From NCBI GenBank assembly GCA_023014365.1, contig JAEBUN010000007.1, positions 1,550,001 through 1,614,000 of the forward strand: DNA of 64,000 nt, read 5' to 3'. The position numbers and the translations under genes were made by a program. This stretch comes from Lepiota brunneoincarnata. Lineage: Eukaryota > Basidiomycota > Agaricomycetes > Agaricales > Agaricaceae. Within the stretch, counting starts at the first letter, position 1. Each line of letters opens with the position of its first letter. The notes below the pieces were generated by a model. That model saw only the letters and a program-made list of their open reading frames with translations, made no database searches and was not told where the DNA came from. Below are positions 21,327-32,806 of the stretch, in pieces.

Positions 21327-22366
21327 TCAAGAAACAGGCTTCTGTGCAACGTGAATATGGTAAACAAAATAAGTCTCTGGCGTTTCCTCGCACAACCTCA
21401 TGAGATCATCCACCGCCTGCATCATACTCCTCCCCAGAACCGACCTAACCCGAACCAACCTTCTTTCATCACCGGCTCCTTAATGGCTGGAAAGAACCCA
21501 AGGGTTATTCTGCCACTTGTGCTCCCGTGCTCCCCTCCCCAGGATCCCATAGGCATTTTCCGACATTCAATTTTAAGATTGATGAACCCCGCTTCCTCCA
21601 ACCACCCAGGGCAAGTGATTTGCAACATCCACGGTCAAATTCCGAAGATCATAGCACAGCCTATCACGCATTTTGAAAACTACGTGGTTTGGGATTGCGT
21701 CCGATGGCGAATCGAATACGTGGTTTGGTTCCACTAGTTGGACCCATCCTCCAGGAACCAGTGCACGATACATCTCTCTCAGCGCCGCTTTCCACTGTTG
21801 CTCTTGAAGTGCCGTTAACAGGAGACGTTGGTGGATTAGGGAGATAGAAGGAAGTCCAGTCTTGTGGGAGGCTGGTGATGGACGCGACGGTGAATGTAGT
21901 GTTGGGCGGGGGATCATGTGGAAAGGTGCGTGATTGGATGTCGATTCCGTGTAATTTGACGTCAGTAGGGACCTCCTTTGCAACGGAGAGAAGCCAGTGA
22001 CCTGAGGTTGAAGTTAGCGTTGTCGGCTCATTTGGAACTCGGAGATATGTAATTGCCTGAGCCGGTTCCGCTATCAAGAATGATATCTCCACTCTTCAAG
22101 GAAACGGGGGCCCAGATGAGTTTGTTATCGCAAACATGGTTGATCATTTGGCTTTGGACATTCAACCTGGATGGGATTTTCGAGACCGTTGACTCATTAG
22201 TGGGGATAGTATATTCAAGACATCGCCGGGGGTGTCGTCACCTTTCTCTTTCAGCCTCATCTGCTGGGAGTAGATATTTTGTGGTCTCCGAAGTGTCAGA
22301 GACGTAGTATCTTGAAGTTTGTTTGTGTGCGTCACCGAGAGGCGCGGCCACCTGTACGGACAACAT
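21327..22366 (-). pseudogene. SAM-dependent methyltransferase, frameshifted tandem copy
   Basis: Same exon plan as the intact copy: MLSVQVAAPLGDAHKQTSRY, then DIILDSGTGSG|HWLLSVAKEV. After LPQDW one extra base (GAAGGAAG for GAAGAAG, about 21851) shifts the frame; a second shift is near 21605-21615 (ANHLP/GWLEEAGF) and a third near 21425-21440 (after the GFGL.GS region). The C-terminal end (PETYFVYHIHVAQKPVS) is still recognisable in a third frame, with the stop at 21327-21329. Three shifts within about 450 bp point to decay; at least the first is also of the single-base-insertion type seen in other genes here. Confidence 0.72.
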
Positions 22367-23566
22367 GACGTGGACTTCGTAGCCGGTGGTCGCTCTCCTC
22401 CCTGGGCACGACGAGTGATGTCGACTGTGTGAGATAATGTAAAAGCTCCTGTGATTATATGGTGGGAGAGTGACATAAAAATAGTTTGATATTCTGGAAC
22501 CAGCGAAGTGTACCCCGGCTACACTGATCTTCCGGAGGGAGAGTTGACTTAAACTCACATGGGTTCACGGTAACAATACCCTCTTGTACTATCGCTTTAT
22601 TGAAGGCAGCAATAGCGGGAGAATGATGAGATCATATCGCGCGAGAATGCTTGGAGGGTCTCGTCAGGTAGATGTTGATTTCGAGAGTGTTGACCATGAC
22701 CATCCTTGACCCTGCCGGGAATGGCACCCACCGTGGAAAAAATCATTCCTTGCTATTATATATGAAACGTTCGAAAACCTCGTCAACATATGCGGGGTGT
22801 TTATTTCGGAGGTGGCAGCAATCAGCTTCGTGCTCGGGGTGTGTCGCGTGCGTGACGGGCGCAGTCAGCAAGAAAGCTCAGAAAAAATTGCACGGGAAAC
22901 CGTGGCACAACTGAACCACTCGCATGGTTGCGGAGCCTCGACGCTAGTGAGGCATACTCCTCTCATCCAATACTTGCGCGGCAGCAGGTACGATGGAATG
23001 AAAGGGGCAGACCTCTGTCGAGTAAGTGGTAAATGTGCTATAGTACCGCCAGGCGACGCTAATTAGCGTGTTTAATCAACGATTGAAAATAGGTTGTGCG
23101 CATGAGCATGGGTTGTTCGTAGCGTCAGTGCGGCTCGATGCAGGAGGGGTGGATCTGTGGTGATCAGGGTGTGAAAATACCACCGGGTGCTACAGTGGCG
23201 ACCTGTGGTATCGACAGAGAATCATCCTGGAAGCCTCGTATACAAGTCTAGATCGAGTGAAGTTTCGCATGTCGTGAGCCAAAGGAACCACAGCTACAGT
23301 GCTTCGAGCATTTCGGATGGAGTACTAGCAGAGGTAAGAGAGAGGTTAGAGAGGGTTGGGAGATCGCGGATAATTAATTAATTAATTAGTTTCCATAAAG
23401 AACACCACTGCCTGCCCTAAAGTGCCCGCCACGAACCTAAATTTTTGATATAGACAACGTCGAGATCGCAGACACCGACGACGCCCACCAACCTTGAAAG
23501 CAGTGAGCACACCGACGGATCGTCTGTTTGACATACTCATGCATCTCTCTGCGATTATAGCACATT
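22367..23566. other. Intergenic, 5' flank of eIF3a
   Basis: 1.2 kb without a recognised gene. It contains the TAAT/TTAA microsatellite at 23371-23389 and the 5' region of the eIF3a gene. Confidence 0.45.
23371..23389 (+). repeat. AATT microsatellite
   Basis: TAATTAATTAATTAATTAG, about four and a half AATT units, about 180 bp upstream of the eIF3a start. Confidence 0.8.
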
Positions 23567-26500
23567 ATGGCGCCGTTCTCTAAGCCTGAAACGGTGCTGC
23601 GCCAGGCGGAAGGCCTTGTGTCTGTCGGCCAAAACCACGCTGCCCTGCAGTCCCTCACAGAAATGTTCGCTTCAAAGCGCTTTCGATCGACCCCATTAAC
23701 GTCCTTGGAGCCTATCATGCACCGATTTATCGAACTTTGCGTTGACATGCGAAAGGGTCGTACCGCAAAGGAAGGACTGATGCAATACAAAAACATCGCC
23801 CAAAACACAAGCGTCCAGAGCATCGAGACTGTTATTAATCGATTTTTGCAGCTCTCCGATGCCAAGGTGAAGGAGGCCCAGCAGCAGGCAGCAGTGCAGT
23901 CGGCGGTGGATGTGGATGATTTGGAGGCGAGCGAGACACCCGAGAGTATTCTCCTCGGCGCTGTCAGCGGGGATCAGAGCAAGGACCGTACAGACCGTGC
24001 TCTGGTTACGCCCTGGCTCAAGTTTCTCTGGGAGAGCTATCGTACCTCTCTCGAGACTCTCAAAAACAATGCTCGGCTAGAGGCCGTATACCAAGTACGT
24101 AATCACTTCACAGACAGCTGTCTTGGAAAGCACTTACACGCCCTGCCAGCAAATCGCCCAACAGGCATTCAAATTCTGTTTGAAACATAATCGCAAGGTC
24201 GAGTTCCGTCGGCTTTGTGAAACTCTACGCCTTCATCTTGCCAATGTCGCCAAATATTCACACCAACAGCATTCAATTAACTTATCGGATCCGGATACCC
24301 TCCAGCATCATCTTGACACTCGCTTCGCACAGCTGAATACCTCTGTTGAGCTGGAATTATGGCAGGAGGCTTTCCGTTCGGTCGAGGATGTCCACAATTT
24401 GCTTACCATGGCGAAAAAGGCTCCCCGTCCTGCCATGATGGCCAACTACTATGAGAAGCTCACCAGGATATTCCTTATGTCCGGCAATGCCCTATACCAT
24501 GCCGCCGCGTGGGGCAGGTACTATGCGATCATTACCAACATGGGTGGAAAACCGGAGGAACTGAGTAGACTCGCGGGTCAGGTATTGGTTAGTGCGCTCG
24601 CCGTACCCGTTGGCCTACAGACGGAGGAGCCAGAAGAAATCAAAGGCAGAAATGCTCGGCTGACAGCTCTCCTTGGTCTAACTCGTATGCCCGCTCGTGC
24701 TGGACTGTTGAAGGATGCTGTGAGTAACAGTCAACGAAATGGGTCCACCAGTCTGATCGATTATACTAGCTTTCTCGCGATGTTCTCAAACTGTCGCCCC
24801 CGCCCATCAAATCTCTCTACTCTATGCTCGAGGTCACTTTCGACCCACTTTCTCTCTGCAGTTCGATCACTCCCCTCCTTCAAACTCTTTCTACTGATGC
24901 TGCCTACGCGCCCTACTTACCTCTTCTCCAACGTGCACTCCTTTCCCGACTTCTCAATCAACTCTCCCAAGTATATTCAACAGTCAAGATCAGCACTCTT
25001 CTCGAGCTCGTTCGGCCGCTCAAGCTTGAGACAGAGGGTGCGGAGGAATCAGTGTTCGATCCAGAACAGATCCAAGCCTACATCATGGGTTGTGCTCGTC
25101 GTGGTGAACTGAATATTCGTGTGGACCACAAAGAGGGTAGCATCTCGTTCGTGGACGATGCATTTGCTGTTGCCGATGGGACGTCCTCTGGCTCGGGAAC
25201 CAAGGCCCGGGAAACTACTATCCAGCCCTCTTTTGCGGAGATGATGCAGACGAGGTTAAGCAAGATTGCTGTTGCCCTTTACGACACGATCCAGGTTCTC
25301 GATGGGCCACCCGCTCCTTCGCCTGAGGAGGAGCAGAAGCAGAAGTTCAAGGAATTGGTTGGTGCGGTCGAGGCAGAGAGGAAGGCATTGCAGGTGAAGC
25401 GTGCATTGGTGGCGAGAAGGAGGGAGTTATTGAGTGAGTTGACGGTGAGGAAGGAAAAGGAAGAGAGCAGTAGGAGGGCGGAGATCAATCGTCGGGAGAA
25501 AGAAGAAGAGTCGAGGAGGCAGAGGGAAGAGGCGAAGAGAAAGGAAATTGAGAGGACAAGGAGGGAGATTGAATCTATCAGAATTGACGAAGCCAAGAAA
25601 TACGCTCAGACTCTGGTGGATAAGGGTATTCTCAAAGCTAACGAAGTCGATGTGAGTGTAATTTTCGAAACCTTGGTCAAGATCGGGTGCTGATGATACA
25701 TGCATAGAAACTGGACAATTACGATACCGAAGGTTTGATCGGCATGCAGGTTGCTCAGCTTGAAAAAGAGAAGAGTCAGATGAATGAGAGGCTCCGTATC
25801 ATTTCCAAGCGCATTGATCACATTGAACGCGCGTATCGTAAAGAGGAACGGCCACTTCTCGCTCAAGACTACGAGGAACAGCAACAGCTCGATCGTCAAA
25901 TATTTGAAACCGTCCAGCGTCAACGCAAGGAGGCGTCCAAGAAGGCCCATCAAGAGGACTTGGAGACCAAGTCGAGATTGAAACGGATGGTTTCTGATTA
26001 CCAGTCCTGGAAGCAGGTGCTAGCAGAAAAGAAAGGCGACACATACAAGAAGAGGTTGGAAGCTGCTGCGAAGAAGATTGAGCAGGAGAAGGCGAAGAGG
26101 AAGGTTGCGGTGTTGAAGGCTTGGGAGGAGGAACAGGCTAGAATAGAGAAGGCAGAGGCGGAGAGGAAAGCCATAGAAGAGGAGGAGCGTATTAAAGAAG
26201 AAGGTGCGATAGTGTCACGATGCGAATTCTCCCCGACTTTTTTTAAACCCCTTCCGCTCCGTCTTTTTCAGTTCGCCTTGCAGAAGAGGAACGTAAAAAC
26301 CGAGAAGAAGAGGAACAAGAGGCCGCCAAAGAGGCTGAACGCAAGAGGAAGGAGGAGGAAGTTCTTGCTTCGCGTGCCCAACGTGAAAGGGAACGTCAAG
26401 AAACAATGAAGCAAGTACGGCTACAAGCAGAGCGGGCTGCGGAAGCAGAAAGGCGTCGTCAGCAACTTCGGGAACAGGAGAAACTTGAGAAAGAGAAGGA

Positions 26501-26882
26501 AGAAAAGAAGCCATCTGCTTTCGGTCCTCCCCGTGGACCTCAAGCCGCCCGTCCAGCCAACGGCCAAGAGACGGTATGGAGACGAAGCACTCCGAGTGCC
26601 GCAGTGCCCCCCCGCTCCTCGGAGTCACCTCGTCCGGAGAGTCCAGCAACCGGGCCTGCCGCCGGATCGGCAGCAGCGCCCAAGTACAAGCCCGGTGCCC
26701 TTGCAGGAGCAGGAGGAGGAGGGTGGAGGGCAAGGGAACAAGCCAAGGCAGCTGCAGCTACTGATGGGGCTTCCCCTCGTCCTCTCTCCCCCGCACTGCC
26801 GCCGGCTAAGGATGATGAAGACGGCTTCCGGACAGTGCCTAGCAAGGACGTATGGAAGCCGAAGCGGCTGCAAGGCCATTAG
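23567..26882 (+). CDS. TIF32: Translation initiation factor eIF3 subunit a
   Basis: Five exons: 23567-24094, 24150-24719, 24770-25651, 25708-26203, 26272-26882, about 1028 aa and uninterrupted. The N-terminal helical part ([40 protein letters not shown]) and the PCI domain ([12 protein letters not shown]..., [29 protein letters not shown]) are followed by a long Glu/Arg/Lys-rich coiled coil ([20 protein letters not shown] onward). It ends in a Pro/Ala/Gly-rich tail with [18 protein letters not shown], the usual end in fungal eIF3a. eIF3a is the scaffold of eIF3 on the 40S subunit. The ATG is supported by MAPFSKPE, a conserved opening. Length agrees with fungal orthologues (about 960-1050 aa). 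Confidence 0.95.
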
Positions 26883-27377
26883 GTGTTCTTCTGTTGGTAC
26901 CGTCATATGTCATTGAATCTCATCGTTGCGACTGGCTTTTACTATGCGCTCACCAAGTCTTAGTTCTTTAGTTCGTGTGCCATGTCGTAGTGATTACTTT
27001 CTGCTCATATCATTCTCTGTCCCCGACCTATGCCATGCCATGCTATCATCACACTCCCCTAGTATTCTGCTCCATCGCTGTACTTTTTCCGAGGATTTGG
27101 GATAGGGCAATTGCATGTACGTATACACTTCTGCGTATGGATATATCAGTATAATTTGGAGAGGGAGTGAATTGTGAGAAACTCGGCCGGGGGCTGCGCT
27201 CCATGAGCGCCTCTTGTCGGCAGGGCACCTGGCTTGGCAGGCCTGGTGCCCCAACAACGTTAACATTGGTCGCCCGGAGAAACTGGTCCCACATGCTTTC
27301 TCTCTAAACCATTGCTGGGGCACCGCAGCCGTCTACATCTTGCCGTCCGCTGGTTCGTGCGCTTGCTGTAACGAAAA
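26883..27377. other. Intergenic
   Basis: 3' flank of eIF3a and promoter of the GPI-anchored protein gene. No gene recognised. Confidence 0.5.
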
Positions 27378-28197
27378 ATGCGGACATTCGCATTCTTCGC
27401 ATCATTAACTCTTTTGTCAGTGGGTATGTCGTGCGTCGTGGGGGTGTTCGAACTAGAAGTCATTTTTAGCGCCACTTTCATAGCTTCGCTGTTGGCTCCT
27501 GCGGCGGACGCAAGGGAATACCACAGACTTCTTGGACGTCAGGAGGATGGGAGTATTATGAATTCGGTGCCAGAGAGCGTACGTCGTAAACCCTCATGGA
27601 TCTCTCCATTAATGCAATCCTGAACCGACCCGTTAGTGTCGCACTACCTGTGGACCTTTTGATTTCGTCCTAACGGTATGTCTTTCCCCTCACTTGCCCG
27701 ATCACGGTGGCACCGACCTGATCGATTAAAGCGGTGTACCTCTGTGGAGTGCATGTGTACAGAAGGCAACGACGTCGCTCTGAAGATCTGCATGGATTGT
27801 TTGGTCGACTACGGCGTCGGAACCCCCTCATCTGCTCAGCTACGTCAACAGGGGGAAACCGTTATAACTAGTATGTCCCTCTAAATATCGCATCATCCGG
27901 TGCCCCCACATCTGATCCGGTGGGGGGGGAAATGATTTAATAGATTTCGCATCCAACTGTGGCAAACAAGGTGTGCAAGTCAAGCAACTCTCGCTTAATC
28001 CCCAGCCTGCTCCTGGGCCACCTGGTGGTTTGGGTGGTGCCGCAACAGTGGCAATTCCTAGTTTTACCACGCGGTCAGCGGCTACGACGAGGCCAACGGC
28101 GACGGGTGGTGATGGTGGAAATGCAGCGAGTGGTCTATCGATGTCTGCTGTTTCGTTTGCTTTGATAGTGGCTGGTTCGGTGGTTGTGTTTTTGTAG
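27378..28197 (+). CDS. GPI-anchored Cys-rich secreted protein, copy 1
   Basis: Five exons: 27378-27423, 27484-27578, 27637-27675, 27732-27870, 27944-28197, about 190 aa. Splicing of exons 1 and 2 builds a signal peptide (MRTFAFFASLTLLSVASLLA...). The Cys module is CRTTCGPFDFVLT, CTSVECMCTEGND, CMDCLVDYG and FASNCGKQG. A Thr/Gly-rich linker (TTRSAATTRPTATGGDGG) and a C-terminal hydrophobic tail (MSAVSFALIVAGSVVVFL) act as GPI attachment signal. It belongs with the gene at 36052-36924 and the relic at 37935-38633, which share C-x4-C-x-C-T and C-x2-C-L spacing. Expected at the outer plasma membrane or cell wall; function unknown. Confidence 0.8.
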
Positions 28198-28640
28198 TGC
28201 TTAAGACTACTCCCGGAGTGATATTAAATGGACGATGTATATAGGAAGGATCTATTTATTATTTTATGCCTGCGTATCATTGGATTTGATATTTGAAATT
28301 CCGTTGCGTATGTCTCCCTGGCCGCAACAATTGTCAAGACGAGAGCCTATGAGCTTTCTCAACTTGACCGTTGCCCCTAGCCACGATTCTACCTCGAGGA
28401 TTATATGAGCGCGAAATTTGATAAATGGCATCACCTAAACCTATCTCAACCAATCAACATGCGAGCGAAGGAGCTAGAGGGTCTTATGTTGGCGACCGGG
28501 GTCTCCATAGACGCCTAAGAACTATCATCACATGACGCTACATAAACGATGTACTGCGACTATATACTTAGTACTCATCGATATCGATATCATATAACGT
28601 TCAAACTCCAAGCGCTCTGCACTGTTACTTGGTAAAAAAA
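28198..28640. other. Intergenic
   Basis: Promoter region of the first BTB gene; contains CATCATATAACG near 28590 and CACATGACGCTACA near 28530. The latter is also found upstream of the second BTB gene (30432), so the promoter was duplicated with it. Confidence 0.5.
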
Positions 28641-29983
28641 ATGTCTGACATCCCTGAACAAAATACCGCCCCTAGTGTCCCAAGAGGTACGACCGGAGGA
28701 CCACGAAACAGCCTCTGACACGGGAGCCCAGACTACTCTGGAGAACACATTCCAGAACGGTGATAGTGAAGCCAGCAAGCCACCTCCAGCCGCCCACATC
28801 AGAGATAAATTCTACTACTTCTATGACGGGAGCTGTGTCTTCTTAGTAGAAGACTACTTGTTCAAAGTAAGAATCATATTGATTGTTTCTTTTTCCCCGT
28901 GTAGGTGGCTGATTTGTTTAGATTCACCGCTCCATCCTCGAGAGAGACTCGCAATTCTTTCAAACAATGTGGACCCTTCCTCAGTCACAAGAAGACCCTA
29001 CTGGAAAAGGACTATGTGACACCGATCCCGTTGTCTGCCATGACAATGCAAAAGATTTCCGCTCACTTTGTTGGGCACTGTACGCTCCGTAAGTCTGAAT
29101 GTTTCGTCTAGCATTTCCCCTTACTCAATTCCCACAGGCCTTCTGATATCGCGGCACAGAACAACATTCAAAAGTCAATGTTCCGAGATTGATTCGGGCG
29201 ATGGGTCTCGCTCGCAAGTACGAATTCGTCGGTTTGCGCGACTGGGTATTAGATACACTCGATGCTCACTGGCGTGCACACGCGAAGCAAATGATACGAC
29301 TCTGCAAAGGCTGGGACAACGTCGGACGTATATTCGACCATGCTCGTCTCTGCGATAGAGCTGAGCTGCAGCTACAGATCGAACAAACATGGATTTCTTC
29401 GTTTTCTGCATCATCAAAAGACTTTCAGATCCTGAAGCATGCTCTTGATGTGGCAGAGCGCTACAATTTGCGACGCTTCCAAGGGCAAGTGTATTATACG
29501 TACCTCAAAGCCCTTTGGAAATTCAAAGAACGGACCATCGTGCCTATCGGCCAGGCCGCCCTAGGGATCAACAACGTTGCTTCTTACGTCGACAACGAGC
29601 CCCTTCCTGACCTCAATGAAACGAGGAAACTCCGGCTCTATCATGGGTTTTGGTCCTTGACTCAACTTCGTCACCAGTTAGCCCTGCCACCAAAGCTCAA
29701 TCAGAACAAATAGTGTCCCGATCATTCCATGAGGTGTATACCAGGATGGCACCAGTGGTGGAAGGATGTATTGATGAAGGTGGAGGGTCAAGGACAGCAC
29801 CTCAATGACCCCGGTGAGCTCTTCGAGGCGATACAGAAGTGGATTCTGGTGTTGCCAATACGCTATCCTTATCACATTGTCGCAGAGGTGCCCTGTGCTA
29901 CTCTGATCAAGTCCCAGGTATGCTTGATGAAGCAACAGTTTGAGGACAGCCTCCCTGGACATTTTCTGATTCCACAGGAGTAG
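28641..29983 (+). pseudogene. BTB/POZ domain protein, copy 1 (broken)
   Basis: The BTB fold reads FYYFYDGSCVFLVEDYLFK | IHRSILERDSQFFQTMWTLP, then DTDPVVCHDNAKDFRSLCWALY, followed by a helical C-terminal part (RLIRAMGLARKYEFVGLRDW, ALDVAERYNLRRFQGQVY, HGFWSLTQLRHQL). Defects: the ATG frame (MSDIPEQNTAPSVP) leaves the BTB frame by +1 before residue 25; one base is missing near 29175 compared with copy 2 (giving a stop in GATTGA); and a TAG at 29711-29713 stands where copy 2 has CAG. Introns at about 28868-28920 and 29089-29138 are at the same places as in copy 2. BTB proteins of this kind are greatly expanded in agaricomycetes; role unknown. Confidence 0.65.
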
Positions 29984-30479
29984 ATGTGTCTGGATGCTAC
30001 CAACATGGGGCTTTTGATTAGTAGTATATCTAGGGTGCCTCCATGTTTATGAGCAGCCCCGTAATCCTTCTACCTGTTGGTGGTGGTAGCCAACCGAGAA
30101 TAGCTCAGATCCCGCTCTCGCCTAATTTGAATACACCTTTTTAATTATCTATTGCGAGATAATCGAATTCATGAGTGAGGAATAGGTTGAGCAGCAGACA
30201 GTAAGCTAAATCTTTCATGCAACGGAGAGAAACAAGCAAACCAGCTAGTCCAGTTGTCACGATAGGTTCGTGCGTGGAAATGTCGATTTCACGGTAATTA
30301 GCGAAAGGAGTAAGATGAAGGATCTTCACCCTTTTGCGCCATCTAGGTGGCATGTGGGTTTATCAAGGACATTGGTCTTTTGCCTTCCACCACGCGGGAT
30401 GTTATACATAGGCTAGACAACTCAAGATCACATGACGCTACAACTTTCAAAACCTCCTTTCTGTAGAGCTTGACAAGAA
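29984..30479. other. Intergenic between BTB copies
   Basis: Contains the duplicated promoter element (CACATGACGCTACAAC near 30431). No gene recognised. Confidence 0.45.
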
Positions 30480-31803
30480 ATGTCCGACAGCAGCAACGAT
30501 AGCCCTGTCCTTGGTGCCCGTGAGGCTTCGCCGGACCACCATGTGATGACCCCTGATGCGACCTCTGTTGCGATAGCGGCCGGCAGAGCGGGTACCCTTC
30601 CAGACGGCCATAATTGTGAGGTTGGTCATCTGTCTCCAGCCGTTCCCATCAGAGACGAAACCTATTACTTCCATGACGGGAGCTGTGTCTTTCTGGTTGA
30701 AGGCTGCCTGTTCAATGTGAGTATTTTTTTTATTTTTTATGTGCAGGTGACTGATCTGTTTAGATTCACCGCTCCATCTTCGAGAGGAACTCACAATTTT
30801 TTCAAACAATGTGGTCCCTCCCTCAGTCTCAAGAAGGCTCCACCGGCAAAGGGTCATGCGACGCCGATCCTGTTGTCTGCTATGACAGTGCAGAAGATTT
30901 CCGCTCCCTTTGTTGGGCATTGTATGCTTCGTAAGTGTGAATGTTTCGTTTGGTATTCTCCCAACTGTCCCCCCATTCCGACCCCCGCAGGCCCGCGGAT
31001 ATCATGGAACAGAAAATAATTGATAATGTCAATATTCCGAGATTGATTCGGGTAATCAGTCTCGCTCACAAGTACGAGTTCGCCGATTTGCGTGGCTGGG
31101 CGTTGGATATTCTCGATGCTCATTTGCTTATAAATTCGGGAAAAGTGTTGGACCTTTGCGGAGGCTGGGAGAACGTCGAGCGTGCACTCCGACTCTCTTG
31201 CCTCTGCGACAGAGCAGATCTGCAACTGCGGATCGAGCAAGCCTGGATTTGCCGCATTTCCACATCACCAAAAGACCTCCAGAGCCTAGAACTTGCTCTG
31301 GATGTGGCAGAGCGCTACAACCTGCGGCGCTTTCACGGGGAAGTATATTATGCATACCTCAAGGCCATCGGGAAGTTTTGCAAACGGACCGCCATAGATC
31401 ATACCGCCCTAAGCATCAGCAGGAATTGCATCTTACGTCGACTCAGAACCCCTTCCTAGTCTTAACGCGGTGCGGAAGCTTCGGCTCTATCCACGGATTT
31501 TGGTCCCTGGTACAACTTCGTCACCAGTTAGAATTTCCACCAGAGCTAGATCAAAATACACAGTGCTCTGCCCATCAGAAGTGCATATCATTTTGGGAAC
31601 ATTGCTGGAGGGATATATTGCACGAGGAGAGTCACCTCAACGACCCCGGCGAAGTCTTCCATAATATACAGATGAGCGTTCGCCTATACTATTGTAGTTA
31701 CAGTTACCGAGATGCGCCCTGTGGCCCACAGATCAGAAACTGGGCGCACCTGATGAAGCAACAGTTCCAGGAGAGCCTCCCTCAGCACTTCATGATTCCG
31801 TAG
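30480..31803 (+). pseudogene. BTB/POZ domain protein, copy 2 (broken near the C-terminus)
   Basis: It starts MSDSSNDSPVLGAREASPDH; the BTB part is YYFHDGSCVFLVEGCLFN | IHRSIFERNSQFFQTMWSLP and DADPVVCYDSAEDFRSLCWA. Introns are 30718-30768 and about 30929-30990. The middle (RLIRVISLAHKYEFADLRGW, LDVAERYNLRRFHGEVYYAY) is open. Near 31425 one extra base moves the frame (SRN then ASYVDSEPLPSLN) and near 31492 another (LRLYP then HGFWSLVQLRHQLE). The last part ends LMKQQFQESLPQHFMIP at 31803. N-terminus and BTB domain are intact, so a shorter protein stopping at 31459 could still be made. Confidence 0.65.
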
Positions 31804-32806
31804 ATAGGTCCGGGTGCTGTCAACCTACAAACCTCTTGATTTTGCTCGTGATAATAGTATAAAAAATGCCTTAATGGAATCAATAGGAGCTTTACAATGA
31901 TCCTTCTGCCTTTCTGGAGCAGCAATCAACACACAATCGTAGGCATGCGTGACGATATCAGTACCCTGTTGCGGGCGGGAAGTCGAAATTTTGTGTAAGC
32001 TGCGAAGACAATCACTCGGCTTGTGTGGCACGGGCATGACTGACTTTTAGGTGCGCGAGGTTAATCCCTCACTTCATCGAGCTTGAGTCTCCGATGGCTG
32101 CCACCCTAAGTATCTATCTGCCTACCTACGGTTTTTTTGCAGTCAAACCTACCCACGCCCAACTCAACAAAACGTCAGACAATTCATGCATACGTTCCAA
32201 CCAATCTCATAATTTGGGAAGGGCCCACGATGCACTCACACTCTTCGGGTCGTGGATATTATTTAGTGCGTACGGATAATATGCAAGCTACTGAGATTCT
32301 CAGGCCCGTAGGTAAGGAGGCAAGGGAGAGTGCACAGAATCTATGCGAATCATCGGATCATCGCACTGTAATAGCCTGGGATCTTTGATTCACCGTTTAA
32401 CTATTATGCTTTTAATTTCGGGGCACGGATATTTTATGTACTCGTGCGGTGATTCCTTCCATACGGGTCAATCGACATCACACTCCCTTGTTCCGCTGCT
32501 GCGGCTAACTGCGATGAGGGCTCCGCACCGCGACATCTGGCTTCGGAGGCCGAGCTAAACAATTGTTTATTCTTCAAATCACTCGGAGATGTTATCGATG
32601 GATAGATCGTGTCCGCCAAAGGAGATCCTGCATTAGTCTACACACAACTGTACATCATAACAATTGGAGGGTATCCAAGCAAGCACAAAAAGTAACACCA
32701 CAACAAGGTATACCTGCATCAGTCGTAAATACATTCTTTTACCCTTTCGACTGCTGATTAAAACATACGAGCCACCGAAGAATCCGTTAGCAGAACAACG
32801 AACAGG
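31804..32806. other. Intergenic, nothing recognised
   Basis: 1 kb between the BTB copy 2 and the convergent end of the DUF4484 gene. Short frames only; no RNA gene seen. Confidence 0.45.

Noticed and set aside
23437..23865. Open frame antisense to the start of eIF3a
   Set aside because: Shadow of the coding strand; no splice-consistent extension or domain.
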